From UBA2329 sp964577215 (GTDB lineage: Bacteria; Bacteroidota; Bacteroidia; Chitinophagales; Saprospiraceae), in NCBI GenBank assembly GCA_964577215.1, contig CAZNYK010000078.1, forward strand, positions 1 to 18,262: a stretch of DNA of 18,262 bases. Reading direction: 5' to 3'. Below the pieces are notes generated by a model, which did no database searches, was not told the DNA's origin, and saw only the letters and a list, made by a program, of their open reading frames with translations. Every line of letters starts with the position of its first letter. Within the stretch, counting starts at the first letter, position 1. Shown piece after piece: positions 7,701 through 15,418 of the stretch. Position numbers and translations under genes: made by a program.

Positions 7701-9042
7701 TGGAAAGCCTGTGGAGCGTCGGTGCGCGGTTGAGCAACACCGGGTGGCCCTTGAGGATATTCTCCAGGATTTCCCAAATGACCGGGTCTTTGCGATCCAC
7801 CAGTTTTTTGGCCGATTTCACCGTCTTGACGATGCCGCGCTCGATGAGCTTCCGGATCACAAATGGCTTGAACAGCTCCGCAGCCATGCTTTTGGGAATG
7901 CCGCACTCGTGCAGTTTGAGCGTAGGCCCCACCACAATGACCGAACGGCCGGAGTAATCCACCCTCTTACCGAGGAGGTTCTGGCGGAAACGGCCCTGCT
8001 TGCCCTTGAGGATGTCGCTGAGCGATTTGAGCGCGCGCCCCCCTTCGGCCTTTACGGCATTGGATTTGCGGGAGTTGTCAAACAGGGAGTCAACAGCTTC
8101 CTGCAACATGCGCTTTTCGTTGCGCAAGATCACCTCGGGCGCCTTGATCTCCAAGAGGCGCTTGAGGCGGTTGTTGCGAATGATAACGCGGCGGTACAAG
8201 TCATTGAGGTCGGAACTGGCAAACCGCCCGCCGTCCAAAGGCACCAAGGGGCGAAGTTCGGGCGGAACTACCGGCAAGTACTGGATGATCATCCATTCCG
8301 GCCGGTTTTCCATATGCTGCTGCCCCTCGCGGAAAGCCTCCACCACGCGCAGGCGCTTGAGCGCTTCAGATTTGCGCTGCTGGGAGGTTTCGTTGGCCGC
8401 CTGGTAGCGCAGGTCATAGGAGAGTTGGTCGAGATCGAGGCGCATGAGCATGTCGCGCACGGCCTCAGCGCCCATACGGGCGATGAACTTATTGGGATCG
8501 GTATCCTCCAAGTTTTGGTTGTCGGCCGGCAGGCTCTCCACTATCTCCATGTACTCCTCTTCTGTGAGCAGGTCATTCACCGACACGCCGTCGCCGCCTT
8601 TGACTCCCGGCTGCACCACCACATAGCGCTCGTAGTAGATCACCGATTCCAATTTTTTGGAAGAGAGCCCCAGCAAATAACCGATCTTGTTGGGCAGGGA
8701 GCGGAAAAACCAGATGTGCACTACCGGAACGACGAGCTTGATGTGGCCCATGCGCTCGCGGCGCACTTTCTTTTCCGTCACTTCCACGCCGCAGCGGTCG
8801 CACACGATACCTTTGTAACGAATGCGCTTGTATTTGCCGCAGTAGCATTCATAGTCCTTTACCGGGCCGAAGATCCTTTCACAGAACAACCCGTCGCGTT
8901 CCGGTTTGTAGGAACGGTAATTGATGGTTTCGGGCTTGAGCACCTCGCCATAGGAGCGCTCCAGGATGTCATCCGGGGAGGCTAAGCTGATGGTGATGCC
9001 GCTGAAGTCCTGCTTTTGGGTCTGATTCTTTTTAAAAGGCAT
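4741..9042 (-). CDS. rpoC: DNA-directed RNA polymerase subunit beta'
   Basis: The beta' subunit is the catalytic half of the RNA polymerase active centre, 1433 aa, a typical Bacteroidota length. The N-terminal zinc site is C66-x-C68-x12-C81-x2-C84. The magnesium-binding loop NADFDGD is at 472-478, with all three aspartates (474, 476, 478). The second zinc site is C822, C896, C903, C906, the same spacing as E. coli 814/888/895/898. The rudder, clamp and trigger-loop region looks uninterrupted; I see no frameshift, intein or large insertion. The gene lies 62 nt downstream of rpoB on the same strand with no hairpin or promoter that I can see between them, so beta and beta' are made from one message. 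The transcript ends toward mscL at the 4686-4724 stem. Start ATG at 9042 gives MPFKKN, normal for this group. Confidence 0.99.
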   Translation of the reverse strand: MPFKKNQTQKQDFSGITISLASPDDILERSYGEVLKPETINYRSYKPERDGLFCERIFGPVKDYECYCGKYKRIRYKGIVCDRCGVEVTEKKVRRERMGHIKLVVPVVHIWFFRSLPNKIGYLLGLSSKKLESVIYYERYVVVQPGVKGGDGVSVNDLLTEEEYMEIVESLPADNQNLEDTDPNKFIARMGAEAVRDMLMRLDLDQLSYDLRYQAANETSQQRKSEALKRLRVVEAFREGQQHMENRPEWMIIQYLPVVPPELRPLVPLDGGRFASSDLNDLYRRVIIRNNRLKRLLEIKAPEVILRNEKRMLQEAVDSLFDNSRKSNAVKAEGGRALKSLSDILKGKQGRFRQNLLGKRVDYSGRSVIVVGPTLKLHECGIPKSMAAELFKPFVIRKLIERGIVKTVKSAKKLVDRKDPVIWEILENILKGHPVLLNRAPTLHRLSIQAFQPKLIEGKAIQLHPLVCGAFNADFDGDQMAVHVPLSQAAILEAQVLMLASHNMLNPQDGSPVTLPSQDMVLGLYYITKERKSTPENPVKGDGRKFYSAEEVLIAFNEGQLDLHAPIKVRAYVEDDEGNLVNKLVETTTGRVLFNQAISDEVPFINQLLTKKNLKKVIGDVLRRTNFKVAAEFLDNIKDLGFTWAFKGGLSFNLGDLINPSIKEKTLTEAQAEVDEVWDNYNMGLITNNERYNQIIDKWTYADNRITDSLMRELSQHKQGFNSVFMMLDSGARGSKQQIKQLCGLRGLMAKPRKSGDTGGAIIENPILSNFGDGLSVLEYFISTHGARKGLADTALKTADAGYLTRRLVDVAQDVVILENDCITLRGIETSALKDNEKVIEPLATRIEGRFTLHDIYHPEKDELILKAGEFIDGKTSEYIEKVGIESVTIRSVLTCETKRGVCAKCYGRNLATGRITENGDAVGIIAAQSIGEPGTQLTLRTFHVGGIASVSKTESEITAKFNGRIEFDGMRITEYVDDEGGTTDIALSRTGEIRIVDPATGKQFSSHYIPYGAAVHVKEGQEVTRGQIICEWDPFNAMIVSEYSGIAKFKDIEEGVTFRVERDDQTGFAEKVVVESKNRKKVPVIQIVSPDGEELKSYTLPVGAYIAIEDEVEVRAGAKIVKIPRKLGKIQDITGGLPRVTELFEARNPSNPAIVSEIDGVVNFGKIKRGNREIAVVAKDGQQRKYLIGLSKHVLVQEGDFVRAGTPLSDGTIAPRDILAIKGPFAVQSYLVNGVQEVYRSQGININNKHIEVIVRQMMRRVQIEEAGDTHFLEGEAVEKYDFLETNDWIFDKKFIIDAGDSNRLKAGQLVTLRQVREENSFLKRNDKKAVTYRDAIAATSSPMLQGITRSSLGTDSWISAASFQETTKVLSTAAIGAKRDDLNGLKENVIVGKRIPAGTGSRYLDSFLVTHKDYAHELELDHAQLEEVEDE

Positions 9043-9104
9043 AAAGCAAGCGAATTAAAATGAGTTTGCTGATTGTTGATTCTGCGCTCGTTCCAGTCTC
9101 TGCG

Positions 9105-12100
9105 TCAATCGAATTTCACGTCCAATGCGAGGCCGCGCAATTCGTGTACCAATACGTTGAACGATTCCGGCACGTTCGGTTCAGGCAAGTTGTCGCCTTT
9201 GACGATGGCCTCGTAAGCCTTGGCCCGGCCTGCAATATCGTCCGATTTGATAGTGAGCAACTCCTGCAGGATGTGCGAAGCGCCGAAGGCTTCCAGCGCC
9301 CATACTTCCATTTCCCCGAAGCGCTGACCGCCGAACTGAGCTTTGCCGCCGAGCGGCTGCTGGGTAATGAGCGAGTACGGGCCGATGGAACGGGCGTGGA
9401 GTTTGTCATCAACCATGTGAGAGAGTTTCAACATGTAGATGACGCCCACCGTAGCCTGTTGGTGGAATCTGTCGCCGGTTTCCCCGTCATGGAGGTAGGT
9501 TTGTCCCAGGCTGGGAAGACCGGATTTGACGATGTAAGATTCAATTTCGTCGCGCGTAGCGCCGTCGAAGATTGGCGTGGAGAACTTGAGGCCGAGTTTC
9601 TGGCCGGCCCAGCCCAATACCGTTTCGAAAATCTGGCCGAGGTTCATCCTGGAAGGCACGCCCAACGGGTTGAGCACAATGTCCACCGGAGTGCCGTCTT
9701 CGAGGAACGGCATGTCTTCGATGCGCACGATGCGGGAAACGATGCCCTTGTTGCCGTGGCGTCCGGCGAGTTTGTCGCCCACCTGGAGTTTGCGCTTTCT
9801 GGCTAAGTAAACCTTGGCGAGTTTGAGCACGCCGGCGGGCAGTTCATCTCCTATACTGATATTGAACTTTTCGCGCTTGTAACGGCCCACCTCCTCGTTC
9901 ACCTTGATGCTGTAGTTGTGCAGCAGGCGGGCGATGAGTTCGTTGGTATGCGCGTCTTCCGTCCAGTTGGCGTAATCGATGGCGCTGTAGTCCAATTCGC
10001 GCAGTAGCTCCAAGGAATACTTGACGCCCTTGGGCACGAGTTGTTCGTTGTAGATGGTGCGCAAGCCCTGGCAGGTTTTCCCTTTGACCAAGACCTGCAG
10101 CTTATCGATCAGTACGGTTTTGAGTTCATTGAGTTCCACTTCGTGCTGGTCGTCGAGCTTGGTGAGCAGGTCTTTTTCCTGCGCCTTTTGCTTGTTGTCC
10201 TTTTTGGCGCGGGCAAACAATTGCTTGTCGATGACCACCCCGCTGACAGACGGAGGCGCCTTGAGAGAAGCGTCTTTCACATCGCCGGCCTTGTCGCCGA
10301 AAATGGCGCGAAGCAGTTTTTCCTCGGGCGTGGGATCAGACTCCCCTTTCGGGGTGATCTTGCCGATGAGAATATCGCTTTCCTTGACCCAGGCGCCGAT
10401 GCGCACGATACCGTTCTCGTCGAGGTCTTTGGTGGCGTCCTCGCTCACGTTGGGTATATCGTTGGTGAGTTCTTCCTCTCCGAGCTTGGTATCCCGCACA
10501 TCCATTTCGAAATGTTCGATGTGGATAGAAGTGAATACGTCTTCGTGCAGCACCCGCTCCGACAACACGATGGCGTCCTCGAAGTTATAGCCTTTCCAGG
10601 GCATAAAAGCCACTTTGAGGTTTTGGCCGAGTGCCAGCTCGCCGTTTTCGGTAGCATAGCCTTCGCACAACACCATGCCGGGGTAAACGCGATCGCCGCG
10701 CTTCACGATAGGCTTGAGGTTAATGCAGGTGCCCTGGTTGGTGCTCATGAACTTGGTGAGCTTGTAGGTCTTCCGGTTGTCTTCGAAGGACACCAAGCGT
10801 TCGTCTTCGTTGCGGTCGTAGCGGATAATGATCTCATTGGCATCCACGTATTCCACCACTCCTTCGCCCTCTGCGTTGAGCAGCATCCGGGAGTCGAGCG
10901 CTACCTTGGCTTCGAGGCCTGTGCCCACTATCGGAGAACTCGGACGGATAAGGGGTACCGCCTGCCGTTGCATGTTGGAGCCCATGAGCGCCCGGTTGGC
11001 GTCGTCGTTTTCCAAAAACGGTATGAGAGATGCCGAAACACCCACAATTTGGTTGGGCGCCACGTCCATATACTCGATTTCCTCAGGCGTGAGCACCGGA
11101 AAGTCACCGTGTTCACGGCTCTTGATGCGGTCCCGCACGAATGTGCCCTGTTCGTCGAGCGGCGCATTGGCCTGGGCGATTTTCAGGTAATCCTCCGCTT
11201 CTGCCGACAGGTAGGTCACCTCGCCGCCATCCACCACGCCGTCATGCACGGTGCGGTAAGGGGTCTCGAGGAAGCCCATTTTGTTGATCTTGGCGTGTAC
11301 GCAGAGCGTGGAGATCAAACCGATATTGGGGCCTTCCGGCGTTTCGATGGTACACAGGCGACCATAGTGCGAATAGTGTACGTCGCGTACCTCGAAGCCG
11401 GCGCGCTCGCGGGAGAGACCGCCTGGGCCGAGAGCGGAGATGCGCCGTTTGTGTGTGATCTCCGAAAGCGGATTGGTCTGGTCGAGGAATTGCGACAACT
11501 GGCTCGTTCCGAAGAAAGAGTTGATCACCGAAGACAAAGTACGGGCGTTGATCAGGTCCACCGGGGTGAACACCTCATTGTCGCGCACGTTCATGCGTTC
11601 GCGGATGGTGCGTGCCATACGGGCCAAGCCGATACCGAACTGGGCGTACAATTGCTCGCCTACGCTGCGCACGCGGCGGTTGCTCAAGTGGTCAATATCG
11701 TCAATTTCCGCCTTTTGGTTCATCAGGCTCACCAGGTAGATCACGATGGAGATGATGTCCTCGCGGGTGAGCACGAGCGTTTCATCACTGATATTGAGAT
11801 CGAGCTTGCGGTTGATCTTGTAACGGCCCACCTCGCCGAGGTTGTAGCGCTTGTCGGAAAAGAAAAGCTTCTCGATGATACCCCGGGCAGTTTCTTCGTC
11901 GGGGGGATCGGTTCCCCTGAGCTGGCGATAGATATAGGTAACCGCCTCCAGTTCAGAACTAGTGGGGTCTTTTTGCAAAGTATTGTAGATGATGGAATAG
12001 TCCTGGTCGATGTCTTCCTTTTGGAGGATGACGACGTCGGCTTCCGCATCGAGGATGCGTTCAATGTTGTCTTCGTCGAGCAAAATATCGCGCTCTAAGA

Positions 12101-12923
12101 TGATCTCGTTGCGTTCGATGGTAACCACCTCTCCGGTGTCTTCATCCACGAAATCCTCCGCCCAACTGCGCAAAACGCGGGCGGCGAGTTTTCTGCCTAC
12201 TGCATTTTCCAGGTTTTCACGGGTAGCGGGTATCTCATCGGCTAATCCGAAGATATCGAGGATAGCCTTATCAGTATCGTACCCGATAGCGCGCAGGAGC
12301 GTTGTGACGGGAAATTTCTTCTTGCGGTCGATGTAGGCATACATGACCGTGTTGATATCGGTAGCAAATTCCATCCAGGCCCCTTTGAAGGGAATCACCC
12401 GCGCCGAGTAAATGGCGGTGCCGTTGGGGTGGAAAGTCTGGCCGAAAAATACCCCGGGGGAGCGGTGCAACTGCGAAACGATAACCCGCTCGGCGCCGTT
12501 GATCACAAATGTGCCTTTGGGGGTCATGTAGGGGATATTGCCCAGGAACACGTCCTGTACAATCGTCTGGAAATCAATATGTTCCTCATCATTACAAGAA
12601 AGCCTGAGCTTTGCTTTCAGTGGAACGCTGTAAGTAAGGCCGCGCTGCATGCACTCCTCGATGGAGTAGCGGGGCGGATCGATGTAATAGTCAAGAAATT
12701 CCAGCACGAAGATATTGCGCGCATCCGTGATGGGAAAGTTCTCCTGGAATACTTTGTAAAGCCCTTCATTGATCCGGTTTTCAGGGGTAGTTTCCAACTG
12801 GAAAAACTCCTGAAAGGATTTCAACTGGATTTCGAGCAAGTCAGGGTGAGGAGAGGGGAATCGGATTTTGCCGAAGTTGATGCGTTTCGCTTCGGCTGTA
12901 GTAACCTTGCCGTTTGATGCCAT
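9105..12923 (-). CDS. rpoB: DNA-directed RNA polymerase subunit beta
   Basis: The beta subunit forms the other half of the polymerase active cleft and the rifampicin pocket. I place the start at ATG 12923 (MASNGKV), giving 1272 aa; an in-frame TTG two codons upstream (12929) also exists but is less likely. The rifampicin region is clear: SQLSQFLDQTNPLSEITHKR, then RISALGPGG. Residues equivalent to E. coli Q513, D516, H526 and S531 (here 478, 481, 491, 496) are all wild type, so these positions give no sign of resistance. The C-terminal clamp block GGKAQFGGQRFGEMEVWALE is intact. A 194-nt leader separates it from rplL and holds two strong stem-loops (12972-12994 and 13023-13056), one of them terminator-like. 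This suggests that polymerase synthesis is tuned separately from the ribosomal proteins upstream. Confidence 0.99.
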   Translation of the reverse strand: MASNGKVTTAEAKRINFGKIRFPSPHPDLLEIQLKSFQEFFQLETTPENRINEGLYKVFQENFPITDARNIFVLEFLDYYIDPPRYSIEECMQRGLTYSVPLKAKLRLSCNDEEHIDFQTIVQDVFLGNIPYMTPKGTFVINGAERVIVSQLHRSPGVFFGQTFHPNGTAIYSARVIPFKGAWMEFATDINTVMYAYIDRKKKFPVTTLLRAIGYDTDKAILDIFGLADEIPATRENLENAVGRKLAARVLRSWAEDFVDEDTGEVVTIERNEIILERDILLDEDNIERILDAEADVVILQKEDIDQDYSIIYNTLQKDPTSSELEAVTYIYRQLRGTDPPDEETARGIIEKLFFSDKRYNLGEVGRYKINRKLDLNISDETLVLTREDIISIVIYLVSLMNQKAEIDDIDHLSNRRVRSVGEQLYAQFGIGLARMARTIRERMNVRDNEVFTPVDLINARTLSSVINSFFGTSQLSQFLDQTNPLSEITHKRRISALGPGGLSRERAGFEVRDVHYSHYGRLCTIETPEGPNIGLISTLCVHAKINKMGFLETPYRTVHDGVVDGGEVTYLSAEAEDYLKIAQANAPLDEQGTFVRDRIKSREHGDFPVLTPEEIEYMDVAPNQIVGVSASLIPFLENDDANRALMGSNMQRQAVPLIRPSSPIVGTGLEAKVALDSRMLLNAEGEGVVEYVDANEIIIRYDRNEDERLVSFEDNRKTYKLTKFMSTNQGTCINLKPIVKRGDRVYPGMVLCEGYATENGELALGQNLKVAFMPWKGYNFEDAIVLSERVLHEDVFTSIHIEHFEMDVRDTKLGEEELTNDIPNVSEDATKDLDENGIVRIGAWVKESDILIGKITPKGESDPTPEEKLLRAIFGDKAGDVKDASLKAPPSVSGVVIDKQLFARAKKDNKQKAQEKDLLTKLDDQHEVELNELKTVLIDKLQVLVKGKTCQGLRTIYNEQLVPKGVKYSLELLRELDYSAIDYANWTEDAHTNELIARLLHNYSIKVNEEVGRYKREKFNISIGDELPAGVLKLAKVYLARKRKLQVGDKLAGRHGNKGIVSRIVRIEDMPFLEDGTPVDIVLNPLGVPSRMNLGQIFETVLGWAGQKLGLKFSTPIFDGATRDEIESYIVKSGLPSLGQTYLHDGETGDRFHQQATVGVIYMLKLSHMVDDKLHARSIGPYSLITQQPLGGKAQFGGQRFGEMEVWALEAFGASHILQELLTIKSDDIAGRAKAYEAIVKGDNLPEPNVPESFNVLVHELRGLALDVKFD

Positions 12924-12971
12924 TTGCAAATGATATTTATTCCCGGATGTATTAAAATACCTTTTTCAGGT

Positions 12972-12994
12972 AAAAAGTTCAACCTCTGTTGAAC
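12972..12994 (-). terminator. Candidate attenuator in the rplL-rpoB spacer
   Basis: In the direction of rpoB transcription, GTTCAAC (12994-12988), an AGAG loop and GTTGAAC (12983-12977) form a 7-bp stem followed directly by five T (12976-12972). That is the form of an intrinsic terminator, placed about 50 nt before the rpoB ATG. A short TACCT/AGGTA hairpin (12972-12958) follows and shares its first base with the T run. The stem is modest, so partial read-through is expected, as with the known E. coli rplL-rpoB attenuator. Confidence 0.5.
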
Positions 12995-13022
12995 GTGCGT
13001 CGATTCTTTCAAAGACGACAAT

Positions 13023-13056
13023 AGGCTTAGCGGATCGAAACCGACCCGCTAAGCCT
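13023..13056 (-). other. Long stem-loop in the rplL-rpoB spacer, possible RNA processing site
   Basis: A perfect 11-bp stem, AGGCTTAGCGG (13023-13033) with CCGCTAAGCCT (13046-13056), extends by about three further pairs (one G-T wobble) around a six-base loop. It lies 61 nt after the rplL stop. In the sense transcript it is preceded by A residues and followed by ATTG, so it is not an intrinsic terminator in that direction. On the plus strand it is followed by TTTTT. E. coli has an RNase III site in the same spacer; an equivalent role here is inference. Confidence 0.5.
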
Positions 13057-13117
13057 TTTTATGCCGGCAACTCCGAAAATACAAAAGGTAAGATCGGGGT
13101 TACGGCAGGATAGGCGC

Positions 13118-13504
13118 TTACTTCAGCTCCACTTCCGCGCCGATTTCCACCAGTGCGGCCTTGAGAGCTTCTGCATCTGCCTTGGGCATACCGGCCTTCA
13201 GGGTGCAGGGAGCGCTGTCCACTAATGCTTTGGCGTCGCCGAGGCTGAGCGCCAACTTGTCTTTCACCAACTTGATAACCTGCAGCTTGTTGGCGCCGGC
13301 CGAGTTGAGAGCTACGTCGAATTCCGTCTTTTCCGCCACAGGAGCAGCGCCGCCTTCAGCGCCGCCGGCAGCCGGAGCGGCTACAGCTACAGCCGCAGCA
13401 GCCGGTTCGATACCGTAGTCGGATTTGAGAATGTCGGCGAGTTCACTGACTTCTTTCACCGTGAGGTTGACCAACTGTTCTGCAAGGGCTTTGAGATCTG
13501 CCAT
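13118..13504 (-). CDS. rplL: 50S ribosomal protein L7/L12
   Basis: L7/L12 is the multicopy stalk protein of the large subunit. It is bound as dimers to the C-terminal helix of L10 and recruits elongation and initiation factors. The 128-aa product has the N-terminal dimerisation helices (about 1-33), an Ala/Gly-rich flexible hinge (about 35-53), and the compact C-terminal domain (about 57-128, ending GAEVELK). Length is normal. The C-terminal domain has a Cys (SAPCTLKAG) where a Lys or Pro is more usual, a harmless-looking difference. It lies 128 nt downstream of rplJ, an unusually long and structured spacer for this pair. One hairpin there ends 25 nt before the ATG. As L7/L12 is needed at about four or more copies per L10, that spacer may raise rplL expression (inference). 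Confidence 0.98.
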   Translation of the reverse strand: MADLKALAEQLVNLTVKEVSELADILKSDYGIEPAAAAVAVAAPAAGGAEGGAAPVAEKTEFDVALNSAGANKLQVIKLVKDKLALSLGDAKALVDSAPCTLKAGMPKADAEALKAALVEIGAEVELK

Positions 13505-13529
13505 TTTTCTTAAATTTTGAGAAAGTGAA

Positions 13530-13551
13530 ACGATAAAATTCCTTTTATCGT
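13530..13551 (-). other. Perfect hairpin in the rplL leader
   Basis: ACGATAAAA (13530-13538) and TTTTATCGT (13543-13551) form a perfect 9-bp stem with a four-base loop (GGAA in the rplL transcript), 25 nt upstream of the rplL ATG. In the sense direction it is followed by TTCAC rather than a T run. It could stabilise the 5' end of a processed rplL message or be a cleavage site. Confidence 0.45.
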
Positions 13552-13592
13552 GCGTTTGAACTTGGAAGCCTTAATGAATAGGGCCGCAGGCG

Positions 13593-13619
13593 CCGGCATG
13601 GCCGGAAGCTGCCCGCAGC
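13593..13619 (-). other. Two short GC-rich hairpins after rplJ
   Basis: Two palindromes lie just after the rplJ stop: CCGGC/GCCGG around ATG (13593-13605) and GCTGC/GCAGC around CC (13608-13619). Each has only five pairs but is GC-rich. They sit at the rplJ end of the 128-nt rplJ-rplL spacer. They may protect the 3' end of an rplJ-terminal message; no T run follows. Confidence 0.3.
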
Positions 13620-13632
13620 CGGGTGTTGTTGC

Positions 13633-14169
13633 CTACTGCGCTGCAGCGGCGCGCTCTTCCAGCGCTTTGACGAGCCCGGCGATGGTTTGACCACCGGATT
13701 GCAGGGCGCTGATCACATTGCGGGCAGGCGATTGCAGGAGCATAATCACTTCTCCGACCAACTCTTCCTTAGACTTGAGCTGGATCAACACCTCGACCTG
13801 GTCGTCGCCCATGAATACGCTCGTATCCACATACGCAGCCTTGAGTACCGGACGCTCGTGGTCTTTGCGGAAATTCTTGATCAATTTCGCCGGCGCTTTG
13901 GCCGACTCGGAGAACATGATGGCCGTGGGGCCGTGCAACGCATCGTACAGCGCGGCGTAGTTGCGATCTTCGGAGAATGACTCCATCGCCTTGCGGACGA
14001 GGGTATTCTTGACCACATGCATCTCTATACCGCTATCGAAACACAGTTTGCGCAATTTATTTACCTGGGCCACCGTGAGGGTGGAAGAATCCGTGAGGTA
14101 GAAGCTGGTCGCAGTGTCCAACTTTTCCTTCAGTGCCTCAATGGCGGCCGTTTTTTCTGTCTTCGTCAT
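13633..14169 (-). CDS. rplJ: 50S ribosomal protein L10
   Basis: L10 anchors the L7/L12 dimers to 23S rRNA at the factor-binding stalk base. The 178-aa product has the expected N-terminal RNA-binding globular domain, with the block VVKNTLVRKAM near residues 52-62 and HGPTAIMFS near 84-92. The long C-terminal helix (about 140-178) ends in an Ala-rich stretch (LVKALEERAAAAQ) that docks L7/L12. It follows rplA with 21 nt between them, too short for the structured L10 leader seen upstream of rplJ in Firmicutes. Any L10-L7/L12 autoregulation would therefore need a site elsewhere, possibly in the rplK leader or the rplJ-rplL spacer (inference). ATG at 14169 gives MTKTEKTAAIE, a normal start. Confidence 0.98.
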   Translation of the reverse strand: MTKTEKTAAIEALKEKLDTATSFYLTDSSTLTVAQVNKLRKLCFDSGIEMHVVKNTLVRKAMESFSEDRNYAALYDALHGPTAIMFSESAKAPAKLIKNFRKDHERPVLKAAYVDTSVFMGDDQVEVLIQLKSKEELVGEVIMLLQSPARNVISALQSGGQTIAGLVKALEERAAAAQ

Positions 14170-14190
14170 GGCTTGGACAAATTTTTAAAA

Positions 14191-14883
14191 CTAACGAATG
14201 GTTTTAGTGTCAACTTTGATCCCCGGGCTCATCGTACCGGCTACGCTTACGGACTTCATGTACGTACCCTTGGCCGAAGAAGGCTTGAGGCGTTGCAAAG
14301 CGCCAAGAAGTTCGTTGGCGTTATCCGTAAGTTTGTCAGGGGAAAAAGAAACACGACCGATGGAGGCGTGAATAATTCCGTACTTATCGACGCGGAAGGA
14401 AATTTTACCACCCTTTACGTCGGCTACGGCAGCAGCTACATCCTGCGTTACCGTACCGGTTTTGGGGTTGGGCATCAAACCGCGCGGACCGAGGATACGG
14501 CCGATGCGGCCCACCTGGCCCATGACCTGCGGCATGGCGATCACCACATCCACATCGGTCCAGCCGCCCTGTACTTTTTGGATGAGTTCATCCAAGCCCA
14601 CAAAATCGGCGCCGGCCGCTTTGGCCTCCGCCTCTTTATCGGGGGTACAAAATACCGCTACTTTTTTTACCTTACCCGTGCCGTGCGGCAGCGCTACAGA
14701 GCCGCGGATGGCCTGATCGGGTTTGCGGGGGTCCACCCCGAGGCGCACGTGAAGATCGACGGAAGCATCAAACTTGGTGGTATTCACTTCCTTGACCAGA
14801 GTCATTGCCTCCGGGATGGTGTAGAGCTTGGTGCGGTCCACCTTGCTTTCCACCGCCTTTCTTTTCTTGGGAACTTTTGCCAT
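14191..14883 (-). CDS. rplA: 50S ribosomal protein L1
   Basis: L1 forms the mobile L1 stalk on 23S rRNA that helps move and release deacylated tRNA. In several bacteria it also represses its own operon by binding the rplK-rplA message. The 230-aa length is standard. The family signature is clear in the second domain: MPQVMGQVGRIGRILGPRGL followed by MPNPKTGTV. The N-terminus MAKVPKKRKAVESKVDRTKL is the typical basic start. It follows rplK after 65 nt and precedes rplJ by 21 nt, the canonical rplKAJL order. No strong hairpin was found in the rplK-rplA spacer. Confidence 0.98.
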   Translation of the reverse strand: MAKVPKKRKAVESKVDRTKLYTIPEAMTLVKEVNTTKFDASVDLHVRLGVDPRKPDQAIRGSVALPHGTGKVKKVAVFCTPDKEAEAKAAGADFVGLDELIQKVQGGWTDVDVVIAMPQVMGQVGRIGRILGPRGLMPNPKTGTVTQDVAAAVADVKGGKISFRVDKYGIIHASIGRVSFSPDKLTDNANELLGALQRLKPSSAKGTYMKSVSVAGTMSPGIKVDTKTIR

Positions 14884-14948
14884 TGTGAAAAATTTGAGGT
14901 GCTATCGTTCCGCCGCTTACAGCGAAACTCCCTGCATGGTTAAATAAA

Positions 14949-15404
14949 TCAGTTTACTTCGGCATCGCCCCAGGGCGGTGTGCCTTCTACCCTTAAGCCC
15001 ATACTGCGCGCCGTACCTGCCACCATGCGCATGGCGGAGTCCAGCGTGAAGCAGTTGAGGTCGGGCATTTTATCTTCCGCAATGGCTTTTACCTGATCCC
15101 AGGTGACAGTGCCGACTTTATTGCGGTTGGGTTCCGGCGAGCCGCCCTTGACCTTGGCAAGCTCCAGGAGTTGCACGGCGGCGGGGGCGGTTTTGAGCAC
15201 GAACTCGAAGGATTTATCCTTGAATACCGTGATGATCACAGGGATGACTTTGCCCATTTTATCCTGCGTCACTGCGTTGAAACGCTTGCAGAACTCCATG
15301 ATATTCACCCCTTTGGAACCCAAAGCAGGACCAATAGGCGGGGCCGGGTTGGCCTGGCCGCCTTTGACCTGAAGTTTTATAAAGGTTTCAATTTCCTTGG
15401 CCAT
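14949..15404 (-). CDS. rplK: 50S ribosomal protein L11
   Basis: L11 binds the GTPase-associated region of 23S rRNA at the stalk base and takes part in elongation-factor function and in the stringent response through RelA-type enzymes. The 151-aa product has the usual N-terminal domain with the Pro-rich switch helix (QANPAPPIGPALGSKGVNIM, about 19-38). The C-terminal RNA-binding domain is about 75-145 and ends with the family block SAMRMVAGTARSMGLRVEG. Thiopeptide antibiotics bind at the Pro-rich helix, and its prolines are intact. It opens the rplKAJL-rpoBC block. It is separated from nusG by 112 nt that fold into a nested stem-loop (15419-15503), whose end is 14 nt upstream of the ATG. Confidence 0.98.
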   Translation of the reverse strand: MAKEIETFIKLQVKGGQANPAPPIGPALGSKGVNIMEFCKRFNAVTQDKMGKVIPVIITVFKDKSFEFVLKTAPAAVQLLELAKVKGGSPEPNRNKVGTVTWDQVKAIAEDKMPDLNCFTLDSAMRMVAGTARSMGLRVEGTPPWGDAEVN

Positions 15405-15418
15405 TTTTCTCGTTTTTT

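Noticed and set aside
7351..8985. 544-aa open frame on the plus strand opposite rpoC
   Set aside because: It is fully inside rpoC and its His/Val/Leu-rich composition is typical of a reverse-frame shadow.
10041..12098. 685-aa open frame on the plus strand opposite rpoB
   Set aside because: It is the mirror frame of rpoB codon usage, has no recognisable domain, and lies wholly inside an unmistakable rpoB.
12924..12929. TTG start for rpoB two codons upstream of ATG
   Set aside because: ATG at 12923 is the stronger start codon and gives the usual short N-terminus; neither has a clear Shine-Dalgarno to favour TTG.
13080..13092. Internal rpoB promoter (TACCTTTT on the minus strand)
   Set aside because: It has one mismatch in the -7 element and no TTG at the expected upstream distance.
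14884..14948. Possible regulatory structure in the rplK-rplA spacer
   Set aside because: Only a 4-bp CGCT/AGCG pairing is visible, too weak to report as a feature.
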